Part shown: in pieces, positions 9,434-20,048 of the stretch
How positions within the stretch are numbered: position 1 is the first letter of the stretch
Layout: each line of letters starts with the position of its first letter
Source of the DNA: Azolla caroliniana
Taxonomy: Eukaryota; Polypodiophyta
DNA: 64,000 nucleotides
NCBI GenBank assembly: GCA_043228905.1
Contig: JBHGNT010000012.1
Location: forward strand, 3,720,001 to 3,784,000
Direction of reading: 5' to 3'
Position numbers and translations under genes: made by a program
The notes under the pieces: generated by a model
What the model saw: only the letters and a program-made list of their open reading frames with translations
Databases searched by the model: none
What the model was told of the DNA's origin: nothing

Positions 9434-9495
9434 TGATCTAGAGTTTTTACAATAATCAATCTAATACAAAAAGTAGCTTTTATCCACACATATGA

Positions 9496-9566
9496 CAATA
9501 AGCTATCTTAATGGTTGAGTTTTTCAATTATGGATTACAAGGTTCGAGGTTCAAGTCCGGGTGACG
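9496..9566 (+). repeat. tRNA-like (SINE-type) unit beside the gypsy LTR
   Basis: A stretch resembling RNA polymerase III promoter boxes: box B-like GAGGTTCAAGTCCGG at 9546-9560 (one mismatch to GGTTCGANTCC), preceded by an A-box-like AATGGTTGAG near 9511. It is too degenerate to be a working tRNA gene: no convincing acceptor or anticodon arm could be drawn. Confidence 0.35.
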
Positions 9567-9575
9567 CCATAATGG

Positions 9576-9960
9576 TCATGTGTTCATGACATCTTCTTCC
9601 TCCTGTTCGGTCGTGGCGAGGTTTGCAAGCCTTCGCTTTTGTGGACGTTGTGCTACTGATGGGCAGGTTGAGTCCGGAGCTGGGAGGGCCTGTGGGGGAA
9701 ACAGTATCATAAAATACTGTTGTTGGATTATCGGGCAGAGCTTCTTACCTCCCTGGAAGGCGTGGAGTCCTTCGTGGAGGGACGACCCTGTAATCATGCC
9801 CCAATCAACAACTTGCCCTTTGAAGGTTGTGATGATGATGTCGGCCTTTTGCTTTGGCATCCCATACGCATTCGGGTGTACACATCCCACTTCTAACAGG
9901 AACTCGCGAAAAAAGGGATCAGGGGTGTCTTGTGTCCTGTAGGCTTTGTTGGAGACAACA
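9576..9960 (-). CDS. Unrecognised open reading frame, possible exon or TE relic
   Basis: Minus-strand frame open from about 9960 to 9576. The protein segment contains FFREFLLEVGCVHPN, KQKADIIITTFKGQVVDWG and LHEGLHAFQGGKK, has mixed composition and looks like real protein rather than low complexity. I do not recognise the family. It lies between a gypsy LTR and a copia fragment, so it may be captured host sequence or part of another transposon. No promoter or complete gene model can be drawn, and the 3' end (EEEDVMNT) is not diagnostic. Confidence 0.35.
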
Positions 9961-10009
9961 TACTCACCAAAATAACGTTGTCTGAAGTGTTTCTAGCTTT
10001 GGCTAAAAA

Positions 10010-11264
10010 TCTGTCATCATGTAAAATGGGCACCCTCTATTCTGATCGGTGGGGGGGGGGAGTATATGTCTTCTGAATTTAATGCATTTCTGGTTTAATG
10101 TGGGATAAAACATCAATGTACCTTGTTGTATACACCTCAACAGAATGGAGTTGCTGAAAGAAAGAATAGGTCACTCATGGAGGTGTATGGTCAAAAGTCA
10201 GGCTTTACCACATAGTTTCTGGCTTGAGGCTGTCATGTGTGCAACATATGTACTTCATAGGTGTCCCACTAAAGCATTGTACTCTATCACTATATATGAG
10301 GCTTGGCATGGCCAAAATCCATCTATTGCTCATCTGTGTGTTTTTTGTTGTTTGGCATATGCATTAGTGCCTAAACAACAACGCAAAAACTTGGATGATA
10401 ACGCAGTGAAATGTATTTTCGTAGGATACAGCTCGAAAAGTAAAGGCTATCGTCTATATCATCCACAATCTAAACCCATTCTGGTTAGCCGTAATGTTGT
10501 TTTTGTGGAGGATGCAATTCAACCACTTCTTTCATGTACTAAGGAGACGTCAGTAACTTAGCTCCAGAGATGTGTATGACACTTTGTTGCCTCTTTTTAC
10601 AAGTGGACAATTAAGTGTTGGCCCACTTGAGGAACCTTCTCAACCTTTGGAAGCTACTCAAAATGATGCAGATCATTCCATTTCTGATGCAAACTTACAT
10701 GATGCACTTATTAATGAGAGGGCTAATATAGAGGAGGCAAAGATTGTGCCTAAGTGGTTGTTGTCGACTTTGCAAGACAACAAATTAGATGTTCCTTTGT
10801 CATACCGTACTCATTCAAGTTATCATAGTGCTTCTTTTGCATCAAATTGTTATGCTATGGCTACCTCTAGTCTTTGTGATGAGAATGAGCCTGTTTCTTT
10901 TGATGAAGCACAAAATTCAGAAATTTGGATGGTTGTTATGCAATCAAAATATGATGTTATTATGAAGACTGGTACATGGTCTTTATGTGACTTGCCTCAT
11001 GGCAAGAAGGCTATTGGCACTAAGTGGGTATATAAGCTTAAGCGTAAACCTGATGAAACAATTCACAAGTATAAGGCTAGGCTTATTGTGAAAGGTTATG
11101 CCCAAGAAAAAGGCATTGATTTTGATGAGACCTTTGCTCCCACCTATCGTATGACTATTGTTCGTAGCATATGTGCAATTGCAGCTCATCATGGTTGGGA
11201 TGCACATCAATTGGACATAAAAACAACATTTCTAAATGGTGATCTTCATGAGGAAATGTATGGT
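10010..11264 (+). pseudogene. Copia A fragment: integrase end and start of reverse transcriptase
   Basis: Plus-strand Ty1/copia pol fragment. Integrase motifs run from SDRWGGGEYMSSEF (near 10035) through [18 protein letters not shown] (catalytic Glu) to FVGYSSKSKGYRLYHP and VSRNVVFVED. There is a frameshift just after the AERKNR motif and a stop near 10560. The reverse transcriptase begins with DEAQNSEIW, GTKWVYKLKRK, YKARLIVKGYAQEKGIDFDETFAP and HQLDIKTTFLNGDLHEEMY, then ends abruptly at 11264 where LTR sequence begins. The active-site YVDD region is missing. No LTR or target duplication of its own is visible. Confidence 0.85.
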
Positions 11265-11329
11265 CCCAACCGATCCGGTCCTCAACTTGCTCAGCCGATC
11301 CGGCCGATGTTGAGCTTGTCTCTCAACAG
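11265..11329. repeat. LTR fragment (family G-like)
   Basis: About 65 bp with CCGATCCGG repeats ending in GTTGAGCTTGTCTCTCAACA, similar to the plus-strand reading of the LTR edge at 2900-2947. It is a remnant between copia A and the 5' LTR of copia B. Confidence 0.5.
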
Positions 11330-11697
11330 TGTTGAATACGGGTCTCTAATGGACGTATTCACATTATCCCCTTCAATACACTAGGTTAAACTACTTTTGT
11401 AACCAGTGAGAAGGGCAATTGCCCTAAGTTAGTTAGTATATAAACTGATTTTGAAACCTAGTTTAGTGTGGTTGTTCAGGTCGTTGCTACCACCATACAG
11501 TTGTAACTTAGAGTTCAAATAATACAGTGACATTGTGCTTCTGCCATCATTGTTTTCTTTTCTCCTTGTAACTTTGTTGATCTTGTCTCGTGATTTAGTT
11601 GTCTATAGCTCTCAATTTGTTTCTGTCTTCTCTCTCACAATCTTTATCACAAAGAGTGCTGAGATATCGTTTCACACCAAGACAATCCCATTCAACA
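11330..11697 (+). repeat. 5' LTR of copia B
   Basis: 368 bp, TGTTGAATACGGG...CCCATTCAACA, with TATATAAAC near 11440. It is followed by TT and the primer-binding site. The same family occurs as a solo copy at 28078-28463. Confidence 0.85.
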
Positions 11698-11699
11698 TT

Positions 11700-11711
11700 T
11701 GGTATCAGAGC
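11700..11711 (+). other. Primer-binding site of copia B
   Basis: TGGTATCAGAGC, complementary to initiator tRNA-Met, two bases after the LTR. Confidence 0.9.
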
Positions 11712-11759
11712 TTGGCGTTTTTCTTTGATCCTACTTCCGCCACCTATTTTTTTCTCATC

Positions 11760-14352
11760 ATCAACTCTTATTTTGTCCCCCATTTACCTTGTGTTCCAAA
11801 AGGAATCAAGCCAAATAAGTGGAAAAAACTCGACAGAATTGTCCAAGCCTCGGATGCACTTGCCGGAGTCAGTGTACTTCACAGTGCAATCGTGTTCGAC
11901 AACCTTTCATCTATGGAAGATACTCTCTGACACCTATGAAAAGAAGGTAGCCACCACAAAGATATATCTTATTCGATGCCTTTAAAATTTTCTAATGAAA
12001 TAATCCAATTCAGTCCAGGCACACCTCAACGAGTATGAAAGCCTAAGTTCCCAAATCTCAGCTCAGGGGAAGACCATTGAGGATGAACTCAAAGCAATGC
12101 TTTTTATGAGAAGTCCCCCCCCCCCCCCCATTTGTGGAAAACTTTTGTCACAACCGTGTGCAATGCGTCAACTGTTGTTGTGAAGTACTCTGAAGTCACG
12201 ACCACAATCTTGACTGAAGATGCTCGGAGGAAATCGTTTGCAAAAGATTTGACAAATGATGCTTATGTAGTACAGAGTTTGGCCAACCGACTAAATAGTT
12301 GAGGACAAAGTTCTTCCCGATCGTCGAACAATTAGCGAAGTCAGAGCAAGTCCTGGGACAATCGAATCTGCAAGTATTGCAAGAAACCTGGACATATCAA
12401 AGACGATTGTCGCACACTCAAAGCCAAAAACGACAAAGCTCAGCGAACAGATCAAAATAGTGGCCGACATGAGGAGGTCAAATACGTTGACTCTTCAGCT
12501 GAAGTACTGTTGAATGAACCGAACATCCTATCCATCGAAAACTTAGTCGAATCAGAAGTTCTGCTTACAACTGAGGAGTCAAGCACTTGGCTCCTCAATT
12601 CGGGTGCGTCCTATCACATGATTCCTCATAGATCCCAATTTCAACAATCTTCGGCCCGACACTCTGACTCAGTCCGAGTCAGAAATTCGCAACATTGCAC
12701 TATAATCGGAATCGGCACAATAGAGCTCAAACTCCCGAGTGGCTCTACATTAGTACTACACAATGTCTAACACGTATCTGAGTTCTCAAGACCTTTGATC
12801 TCTGTTGGACAATTGGACAAAGACGGCATCCATGCCGACTTCTCATTAGGAGGGTGGACACTCCACAGGGGGAATCTCTTGCTTGCTCGAGAACCGAAAC
12901 TGCATTCTTTGTACCCGTTGTACATCACACTTAGAGAGGGTGACTTGTTCCTGGTTTATATTCCTGTGTCATCACTATGGGATGGATGACTCGGGCACCT
13001 CAACAAGGCCGACATAACACATTTATCTAGAATCGGATACATCCCCAAACTCTCATTCTCTGATCATCAATTACGTGAACATTTCCAATATGTCAAACAA
13101 ATAGCCGCATCACACCTAACAACAACACTGAGAGAATTGAATCCACTCGGACTTCTGTGGCCCTATGCCACATTAGACTTTTGACGGAGCCTTGTACTTC
13201 ATTCGTTTCATCGACGACTCGACTCGAAAGGTGTGGGCTTATCCGATCAAAACCAAAGATCGAGTGTTCTCGATCTTTTCCGAATGGCTCGCTATGGTAG
13301 AGAACCAGTCTAGCCAAAAGTTGAAAGGCCTTCAGACTGACAATGGAGGAGATTTCAAGTCTGAAGAATTCATCTGATTTTGCTAACAACACGTTATCAT
13401 ACATGAATACATTACACCACATAGTCCAAAGTAAAATGGAATTGCCAAACGAATGAATCGAACAATCAAAGAACGTATAGTTTCCATGCTCCAACAATCC
13501 GAACTATTGGATGGCTTCTGGGCAGAGGCCCTACTTACGGAAGTACACATAATCAATATGTTACTGAGTAGGCCTCTAGGACTTCAAATACCTTAGGATC
13601 TATGGACTAGTAGTAAGCTGAATTACAACAAGCTGAGGATTTTCAAGTGCGCGACATACGCCCTCATACCGAAAGATGACCGCCGCAAACTTGAACCAAG
13701 GCCCAGGAAATGCATGTTCCTCGGTTATGGAACAGACGGCAAGTTCAGATACCAGCGCTAGGACCCCGAGCATAGACAGATCGTCCGAAGTTCGGACGTA
13801 GTGTTCAATGGGTCGGTTATGCATAAGACGACCAAAAGTCCTATTGAAGTCCGAAGGGTAATTTTCCGACCCATCACAAAGGCCCAACCCATAACATGAG
13901 ATCAGTTTCACGAGTAGCCGAATCTTCTAGCAGTGACTCGGCATCGCTCGATTCGGCAGAGCCGAACGATTCGGTTTTGGATCATGAGACCTCGATACCC
14001 AATGTGAATAATCCAGTCATACCTCGACGGTCTGAGAGACTGTCACAGCCCCCAGAGAGGTACTCTCCTCGAGTCTTCTTCACAGGCGCCAGTTTACCGA
14101 CATCATATGAAGATGCATCGGCATCCGCCATTTTGGCCACATGGCATCTTGGGATGGAGTCAGAGATGAATTCCATTCGGGCAAACAAGACTTGGGACTT
14201 GGTCAAACTACCGAAGAATCGATGTGCTCTTCCGTGCAAGTGGGTCTACAGATTAAAAGAGACGTCCAATTCGGCCACCCCAAAATTCAAGGCCAAACTA
14301 GTAGCAAAGGGTTTCCAACAGGAATATGTTGTTGACTTCGACGAGATCTTTT
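11760..14352 (+). pseudogene. Copia B gag-protease-integrase-RT start, many stops
   Basis: Degenerate polyprotein. Gag is traceable through SVYFTVQSCSTTFHLWKILSD-type sequence near 11900 and AHLNEYESLSSQI near 12020. The zinc knuckle CKYCKKPGHIKDDC is perfect at 12367-12408. The protease motif reads LLNSGASYHM, so the catalytic Asp of DSG is Asn. Integrase follows with FIRFIDDSTRKVWAYP, LQTDNGGDFKSEEF, NGIAKRMNRTI and FLGYGTDGKFRYQR, then the RT start KWVYRLKETS and KLVAKGFQQ ending in DEIF at 14352, where copia C is inserted. Numerous TGA and TAG codons and a C15 homopolymer at 12115-12129 break the frame. Confidence 0.85.
14348..14352 (+). other. Target site duplication of copia C, left copy
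   Basis: CTTTT, matching 25363-25367 exactly. Deleting one copy plus C rejoins the reverse transcriptase frame of copia B. Confidence 0.93.
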
Positions 14353-15068
14353 TGTTGGGATTTCGGTCCCTCCGGATGGGATGTCCGGAGATGAATGACG
14401 GCAAGCCCGGAACCGGATGATGAAGAATACCCGGTATGAAGCCGGATGAAGAGTACCCGGATACGGATCCGGATGATGAAGTACCCGGATACGGATCCGG
14501 ATGATGAAGTACCCGGATACGGATCCGGATGATAAAGACCCCAGCTACGGAGCCGGATGATGGAGACCCCGGCTACGGAGCCGGATGACGAATGTACCCG
14601 GAGAGAGATCCGGATGCGGGGACATATTTGTGAATATGTTTGCCAAGGGCCCTTAAGGCTATATTTGTAAATAGCCCGAAAGTCATATGTGTATAAATAT
14701 GACTTAGGGCAAACAGTTTTGTTGTTGCTCATCTTTCTGTTTTCCACTTACAGGGAGCGAAGTGAGAGCAGCCGAGAGAGAGAGAGAGAGAGACGAAGAG
14801 GTCGTTGCCTCTGTGTATTACCGCCGCCTGTGGCGAAGACAGTGAGCTCAAGGTTGTTGCCTTGAAGCTTCATCATTGTACATCTCTGTTCATAGTGATA
14901 GTTGGAGTTTGAGGACTCCCGTGGTTTTTTCCCGTATAGGGTTTTCCACGTTAATCCCTGTGTTATTGTGTCTTTCTCTGTATTTCCCATTTTTCTGCAA
15001 CAACGATTCGTGTGTTTCCTTGGTTGTGGCCGAGTGGCGAAGGTGAATCGCAGCGTCGATTTTCAACA
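14353..15068 (+). repeat. 5' LTR of copia C
   Basis: 716 bp, TGTTGGGATTTCGG...GATTTTCAACA. U3 holds short tandem repeats built on CCGGATGATGAAG: a 29-bp-type unit about three times at 14455-14530 and a 28-bp unit (GGAGCCGGATGATGGAGACC type) about twice at 14545-14600. A TATA box (GTATAAATATG) lies near 14690 and a (GA)n tract at 14775-14794. Confidence 0.95.
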
Positions 15069-15071
15069 AAG

Positions 15072-15083
15072 TGGTATCAGAGC
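15072..15083 (+). other. Primer-binding site of copia C
   Basis: TGGTATCAGAGC after AAG following the LTR; initiator tRNA-Met complement. Confidence 0.92.
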
Positions 15084-15099
15084 ACGGTTAACACAGAAA

Positions 15100-17734
15100 A
15101 TGGAAGGAGGCGGTAGTGGGCCTCCGGGCATGATGGTGTTGAACTCACAGAACTACGCCGACTGGAAGATCAAGATGGAGGATCTTCTGATTGTTCGGGA
15201 CCTGTACGAACCGATTGACAGGTCGGAAATACCGAAGGGGGTACTTGAGACGGAATGGAGGCTTCTGAACCGGAAAGCCGTTGCAACCATTCGGCAATAC
15301 GTCGACGTGAGCGTTCTGCAACATGTGGCGAACGACACCAACGCATATGAGATGTGGCGGAAGCTGTCGAGCCTCTACGAGAGGAAGAATGCGTTGAACC
15401 GGACCTCCTTGATGAGGAAGATAGTGAACCTCAAGTACCGGGACGGCGAGAGTATGGTGGAACACGTAAGCACGTTCATGGGATTCGTGAACCAGCTTGC
15501 GGCGATCAAGTTCCCGTTGGAGGATGCAATGCAAGCCATCATCCTGATGTGTACATTGCCGGACAGCTGGGAGAACTTGGTGGTGACTCTCAGCACCTCC
15601 TGCACCGAAGATAACTTGTCCCTACAAACGGTAAAGACAAGTATTTTGAACGAAGAAGCGCGTCGGAGAGATAAAGAACCGGCCTCCGACTCGAAGGCAC
15701 TGCTTACCGAATCGGAACGGGGAAGACAATGGAACCGGAGTCCGCAAAGACGGGAGAAGTCGGGGACCCGGTCGCAGTCAAGAGGAAGACCCACATGCTT
15801 CCACTGTGGGAAGCCGGGGCATTTCCGGAAGAATTGTCGGCATTACCGAAAGGACAACGGAGCCGACGACACCGATTCGAAGAAGTCACCGGAGAGAAAC
15901 GGTGCATACCGGGGAGCCTTGGACCGGAGAGGTCCGGATCGGCGAGGGCAGGACCGGAAAGGAACGACGGCACTCGCGGCAAGTGAAGAAGAAATCATGC
16001 TCATTACCGAAGAGAGGGAGCTGAACCTTGCCGGTGTAGAGATGACCTGGGTGGTTGATTCCGGAGCGTCGTTCCACCTGACCCCGGAGAAGAAATACTT
16101 CTCATCCTACGCAACCGGTGAGCACGGCTGTGTCCGGATGGGAAATGAAGGCACATGCCGGATTGCCGGCATAGGAGACGTGTGGCTGATGACATCAACC
16201 GGATGCAAGATGCTGCTGAAGGATGTGCGACACGTTCCGGAGGTCCGATTGAACCTGATCTCGGCCGGGAGGCTAGATGATGAAGGCTACACGGGTAGCA
16301 TCCGGAACGGTGTCATGAAGTTCAGCAAAGGGAGCCTGATAGTGGCTCGGGCCCGGAAAGTCAACACGTTGTACCTGATGAATGCCCGGTTATGTCCGGA
16401 AGAGCTGAACGTGGCAGCCGACACTGCCGGTGAGCTGTGGCACAAGAGACTGTGCCACATGAGTGAGAAGGGGATGAAGAGGCTTGCAGAAGACAACCTC
16501 ATCCCAGTGAAGCATGTGCACCTGGAGAAGTGCACCGATTGCCTGGCCGGTAAGCAGAACCGAACCTCCTTCCACTCAAGGCCACCGACGAGACGTAGCG
16601 CACCATTGGAGTTGGTGCACACGGATGTGTGTCAGGTAGAAACGAAGTCACATGGCGGAGCCCAGTACTTCGTGACTTTCATTGATGATCACAGCAGGAA
16701 GCTGTGGACGGCGCCGTTGAAGACAAAGGACCAAGTGTTGTCCGTCTTCAAAGAACTCCACGCGAGAGTGGAAAGGGAATCCGGCAAGAAGCTGAAAGCG
16801 ATACGAGCGGATAACGGAGGGGAATACCGGGGGCAGTTCCAGGAGTACTGTCGCTCAAAGGGAATCCGGCTCGAGTTTACTGTGCCGAAGACGCCGGAAC
16901 TAAACGGGCTGGCCGAGAGGATGAACCGGACCATAATGGAGAGGGTCCGGAGTATGCTGGCGCATGCGAAATTACCCAAGGGGTTTTGGGCTGAGGCAAT
17001 GTCGACGGCGACATACGTGATAAACAGATCACCCTCAGTACCTTTGGACGGGGACACGCCGCAGAAAGTGTGGACCGGTAAGGAAGTGTCCTACCGGCAC
17101 CTGAAGGTGTTCGGGTGTCTCGCATACGTGCATGTGGCAAAGGACCGGAGAGGAAAGCTAGATCCAAAGACCCGGCCATGCATATTCCTCGGTTACGGCG
17201 ACGACGAGTTCGGCTACCGAGTATGGGACCCGGTCGACAAGAAGATATTCAGGAGTCGAGACATCATCTTCATGGAGGACAAGACACTCGCCGACTGGGA
17301 GTCGGAGAAGAAGATGAAGAGCTCCAAGTCGACCGGTGAGGATCAACTCTACGAGGAGCAGTCCCGACCGGCAAGGGACCGGTTAACACTCGAGGATCCG
17401 GCCGAAGACTATGAAGAAACAGAACCGGCCGAAGAAGATGAAAATGATACCGGAACCGGCCCCGATCCCGAAATGGATTTGGATGAAGAAGAATCGGAAG
17501 AACCGGTTGCCGAAGGTCCGGAACGGAGATATCCTCTAAGAGAGAGAAGGGCCCCCCGGAGATTTCCGGAACCAGAGCACGTGCTGCTAACCGACGAAGG
17601 GGAGCCGGAGAGCTTTGAAGAAGCAAAGCATGACACCAAGAGCCGCAGGTGGTTGAGTGCCATGCAGGACGAGATGGATTCCCTGCATGAGAACCACACA
17701 TATGAACTTGTGGAGTTGCCGAAAGGAAAGCGGG
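15100..17734 (+). CDS. Copia C gag-pol, 5' part (gag, protease, integrase, RT start)
   Basis: Intact first 878 codons of the copia C polyprotein from ATG 15100; the frame is also open upstream into the LTR, but this is the first ATG after the primer site. Gag (about residues 1-220) has NYADWKIKMEDLLIVRDLYEPI and YERKNALNRTSLMRKI. The zinc knuckle CFHCGKPGHFRKNC is near residue 232. Protease WVVDSGASFHLTP follows near 320. Integrase shows the zinc-binding HKRLCHMSEKG...CTDCLAGKQ and the catalytic triad in VHTDV, RADNGGEYRG and NGLAERMNRT. An acidic linker and RRYPLRERRAPRRF precede the RT start MQDEMDSLHENHTYELVELPKGKR. Copia D cuts the frame at 17734 within the next codon. The frame resumes at 23170. 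Confidence 0.95.
17730..17734 (+). other. Target site duplication of copia D, left copy
   Basis: GCGGG, matching 23165-23169. The reading frame of copia C continues correctly across the duplication when D is ignored. Confidence 0.95.
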
Positions 17735-18404
17735 TGTTGGGAAACACCGATTTGATTCACCTTCTCCGCTCGGTCACAACCGAGTAATCACGGATCAATG
17801 CAGCAGAAAATAGGAAATACAGAGAAAGACGCGATGCACAGGAATTAACGTGGAAAACCCTATACGGGAAAAACCACGGGAGTGCGAGACTCCAAACCAC
17901 ACTATGCACAGAGAAATATACAATGGCGAAGCTTCAAGGCAACGACCTTGAGCTCGCTGTCCTCGCCACAGGCGGCGGTATTACACAGAGGCGTCGACCT
18001 CTTCGTTTCTCTCTCTCTCTCTCTCTCTCGGCTGCTCTCACTCCGCTCTCTCGACTAGAACATAAAATGAGCAACAACAGAAACTGTTTGCCCTAAGTCA
18101 TATTTATACACATATGACTTTCGGGCTATTTACAAATATAGCCTCAAGGGCTCTTGGCAAACATATTCACAAATATGTCCCCGCATCCGGATCTCTCTCC
18201 GGGTACACTCATCATCCGGCTCCGTAGCCGGGGTCTTCGTCATCCGGCTCCGTAACCGGGTCTTCGTCATCCGGCTCCGTAACCGGGTCTTCGTCATCCG
18301 GCCACATGCCGGGTACTATTCATCATCCGGTTCCGTAACCGCAACCGGGCTTGCCGTCATTTATCTCCGGGGACATCCCATCCGGAGGGACCGAAATCCC
18401 AACA
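17735..18404 (-). repeat. 3' LTR of copia D
   Basis: 670 bp, TG...CA, offset by exactly 4,760 bp from its identical partner at 22495-23164. On the minus strand U3 carries a 28-bp unit (GGAGCCGGATGACGAAGACC type) repeated about three times, then a TATAAATA box near 18107 (plus coordinate). Confidence 0.95.
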
Positions 18405-18415
18405 AACTCCCCCTT
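18405..18415 (-). other. Polypurine tract of copia D
   Basis: Minus strand AAGGGGGAGTT immediately before the 3' LTR; plus-strand primer for reverse transcription. The pol stop codon overlaps its edge. Confidence 0.85.
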
Positions 18416-19880
18416 CACTTCGGCATGGGATGTCTCTCCAATCCGATCCTCTTCCGGCATGCTTCTAGCTTATCGGGTGTGAGCACTTTGGTCAGCATAT
18501 CTGACCCGTTCTCGTCCGTGTGGATCTTCGTCAACACGAACTCCTGGTCTTCTATCCTTTCCCGGATCCAGTGATATCTTCGCTGGATGTGCTTCGTCCG
18601 GGAGTGATAGGCCGCGTTCTTCGCAAGGTGGATGGCACTCTGACTGTCGCAGTAGAGTCGATACTCCTCCTGCCGGATACCGAGCTCTTTAATGAAGTCC
18701 TTCATCCATATTATTTCCTTGCCGGCTTCAACAGCCGCCATGTACTCCGCCTCCGTGGTTGACAACGCCACCGTCTTCTGCAGCCTCGACTGCCACGAAA
18801 CAGCCCCCCCTGCATACGTCATCACATACCCTGATGTGGACCGGCTGGTATCTGCATCAGCCGACATATCCGAATCGGTGAAGCCATCGAGTTCGGACTT
18901 ACCGGAGCCGAATCGGAGGCACACGTTTGCTGTGCCCTTCAGGTATCTGAGTATCCACTTGACCGCGTTCCAGTGCTCTTTGCCGGGATTGCTCATATAC
19001 CGGCTCACCACTCCGACTGCGTATCCAATGTCCGGCCGGGTACACACCATTGCGTACATCAAGCTTCCGACGGCAGAGGCATATGGTACTTTCATCATGT
19101 CCTCCTTCTCAGCCTTTGTCTTGGGGCTTTGCTTGCTGGACAGCTTGCAGTTTGCCGGGAGTGTTGACCCGACTGGTCTTGCTTCCGACATGTTGAACCG
19201 GTGAAGCACCTTTGTCACGTACTTCTCCTGTGACAGCCACAACTGCTTCTTCTTCCGGTCCCGGATGATGTGCATCCCTAGTATTTGTCTCGCCGGACCC
19301 AAGTCCTTCATTGAGAAGGTTCGGTGAAGAGCCTTCTTCAGCATCCGTATCTTGACCTGGTCCCGTCCGACGATCAACATGTCGTCCACGTATAGGAGAA
19401 GTATTAGAAAGTCTCCTCCTTCGAACTTCTTCACAAACACGCAGTGGTCGGACTGCGTTTTGTAGTACCCTTCTTCGGTCATGAAGGAGTCAAACTTTCG
19501 GTACCATTGCCGGGGAGCCTGCTTCAGTCCGTAAAGGCTCTTCTTCAACCGGCATACCAGGTGCTCCTTCTCTTTCTTCTCGAATCCTTCCGGTTGCTGC
19601 ATGTAGATCTCTTCTTCGAGGTCACCGTGAAGAAATGCCGTCTTCACGTCCATCTGTTCTACCTCGAGGTCCATGCTTGCAGCTATGCTCAGCACCGTCC
19701 GGATGGAGGTCATCTTCACTACCGGGGCAAATATCTCGTCGAAGTCGACGCCCTTCTTCTGCTGGAACCCCTTCACCACGATCCTGGCTTTGTATCTTGG
19801 GGGGTTTCCGGCATCTCCCGGTTTCAGCTTGAACACCCACTTGTTACGGAGTGCCCGTTTTCCTTTCGGCAACTCCACAA
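18415..19880 (-). pseudogene. Copia D pol 3' part: reverse transcriptase and RNase H
   Basis: Open segment coding the RT and RNase H. RT motifs: NKWVFKLKPG, KARIVVKGFQQKKGVDFDEIFAPV, VEQMDVKTAFLHGDLEEEIYM, RLKKSLYGLKQAPRQWY and the active site LLLYVDDMLIVG. RNase H: FTDSDMSADADTSRSTSGYV, STTEAEYMA, YCDSQSAIHLAKN and TKHIQRRYHWIRE, ending HPMPK at 18415. The domains are intact. They are cut off from gag-integrase by a 25-bp deletion at about 19882 relative to copia C, which also causes a frameshift. There is no good start of its own. Confidence 0.92.
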
Positions 19881-20048
19881 GTTATCCATCTCCTCCTGCA
19901 TGGCACTTAACCACCTGCGGCTATGGGTGTCATGCTTCGCTTCTTCAAAGCTCTCCGGCTCCCCCTCGTCGGTTAGCAGCACGTGCTCTGGTTCCGGAAA
20001 TCTCCGGGGGGCCCTTCTCTCTCTTAGAGGATATCTTCGTTCCGGAGC

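Larger units (their letters stand above)
4564..9495 (-). mobile_element. Ty3/gypsy element, decayed, 5' part
   Basis: Minus-strand Metaviridae-type element. The order is LTR (about 9167-9495), gag from ATG 9093, zinc knuckle, aspartic protease and reverse transcriptase up to the YLGYTIS motif at about 4570, where copia H cuts it. RNase H, integrase and the 3' LTR are absent. A 1,988-bp solo LTR (6536-8523) lies inside gag. Frames differ between gag, protease and RT segments, and several Arg codons (CGA) have become TGA, consistent with methyl-cytosine decay. A more decayed relative lies at 51420-52660. Confidence 0.88.
9167..9495 (-). repeat. 5' LTR of the gypsy element
   Basis: Minus strand starts TGTCATATGTGTGG at 9495 and probably ends at TTGGTTCTGACA near 9167; the end is inferred from the CA and leader position because no second LTR is present. 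It contains a TATA box (TATAAATA) at 9357-9365 and an array of TTCTAGAA blocks just upstream at 9386-9433. Confidence 0.7.

Noticed and set aside
9540-9566. A functional tRNA gene
   Set aside because: Only a B-box-like word is good; acceptor, anticodon and D arms do not fold.
15354-17747. Many long antisense frames opposite copia C and D
   Set aside because: They are shadows of the strongly constrained, GC-rich gag-pol frame on the other strand; the same shadow proteins appear in both copies.
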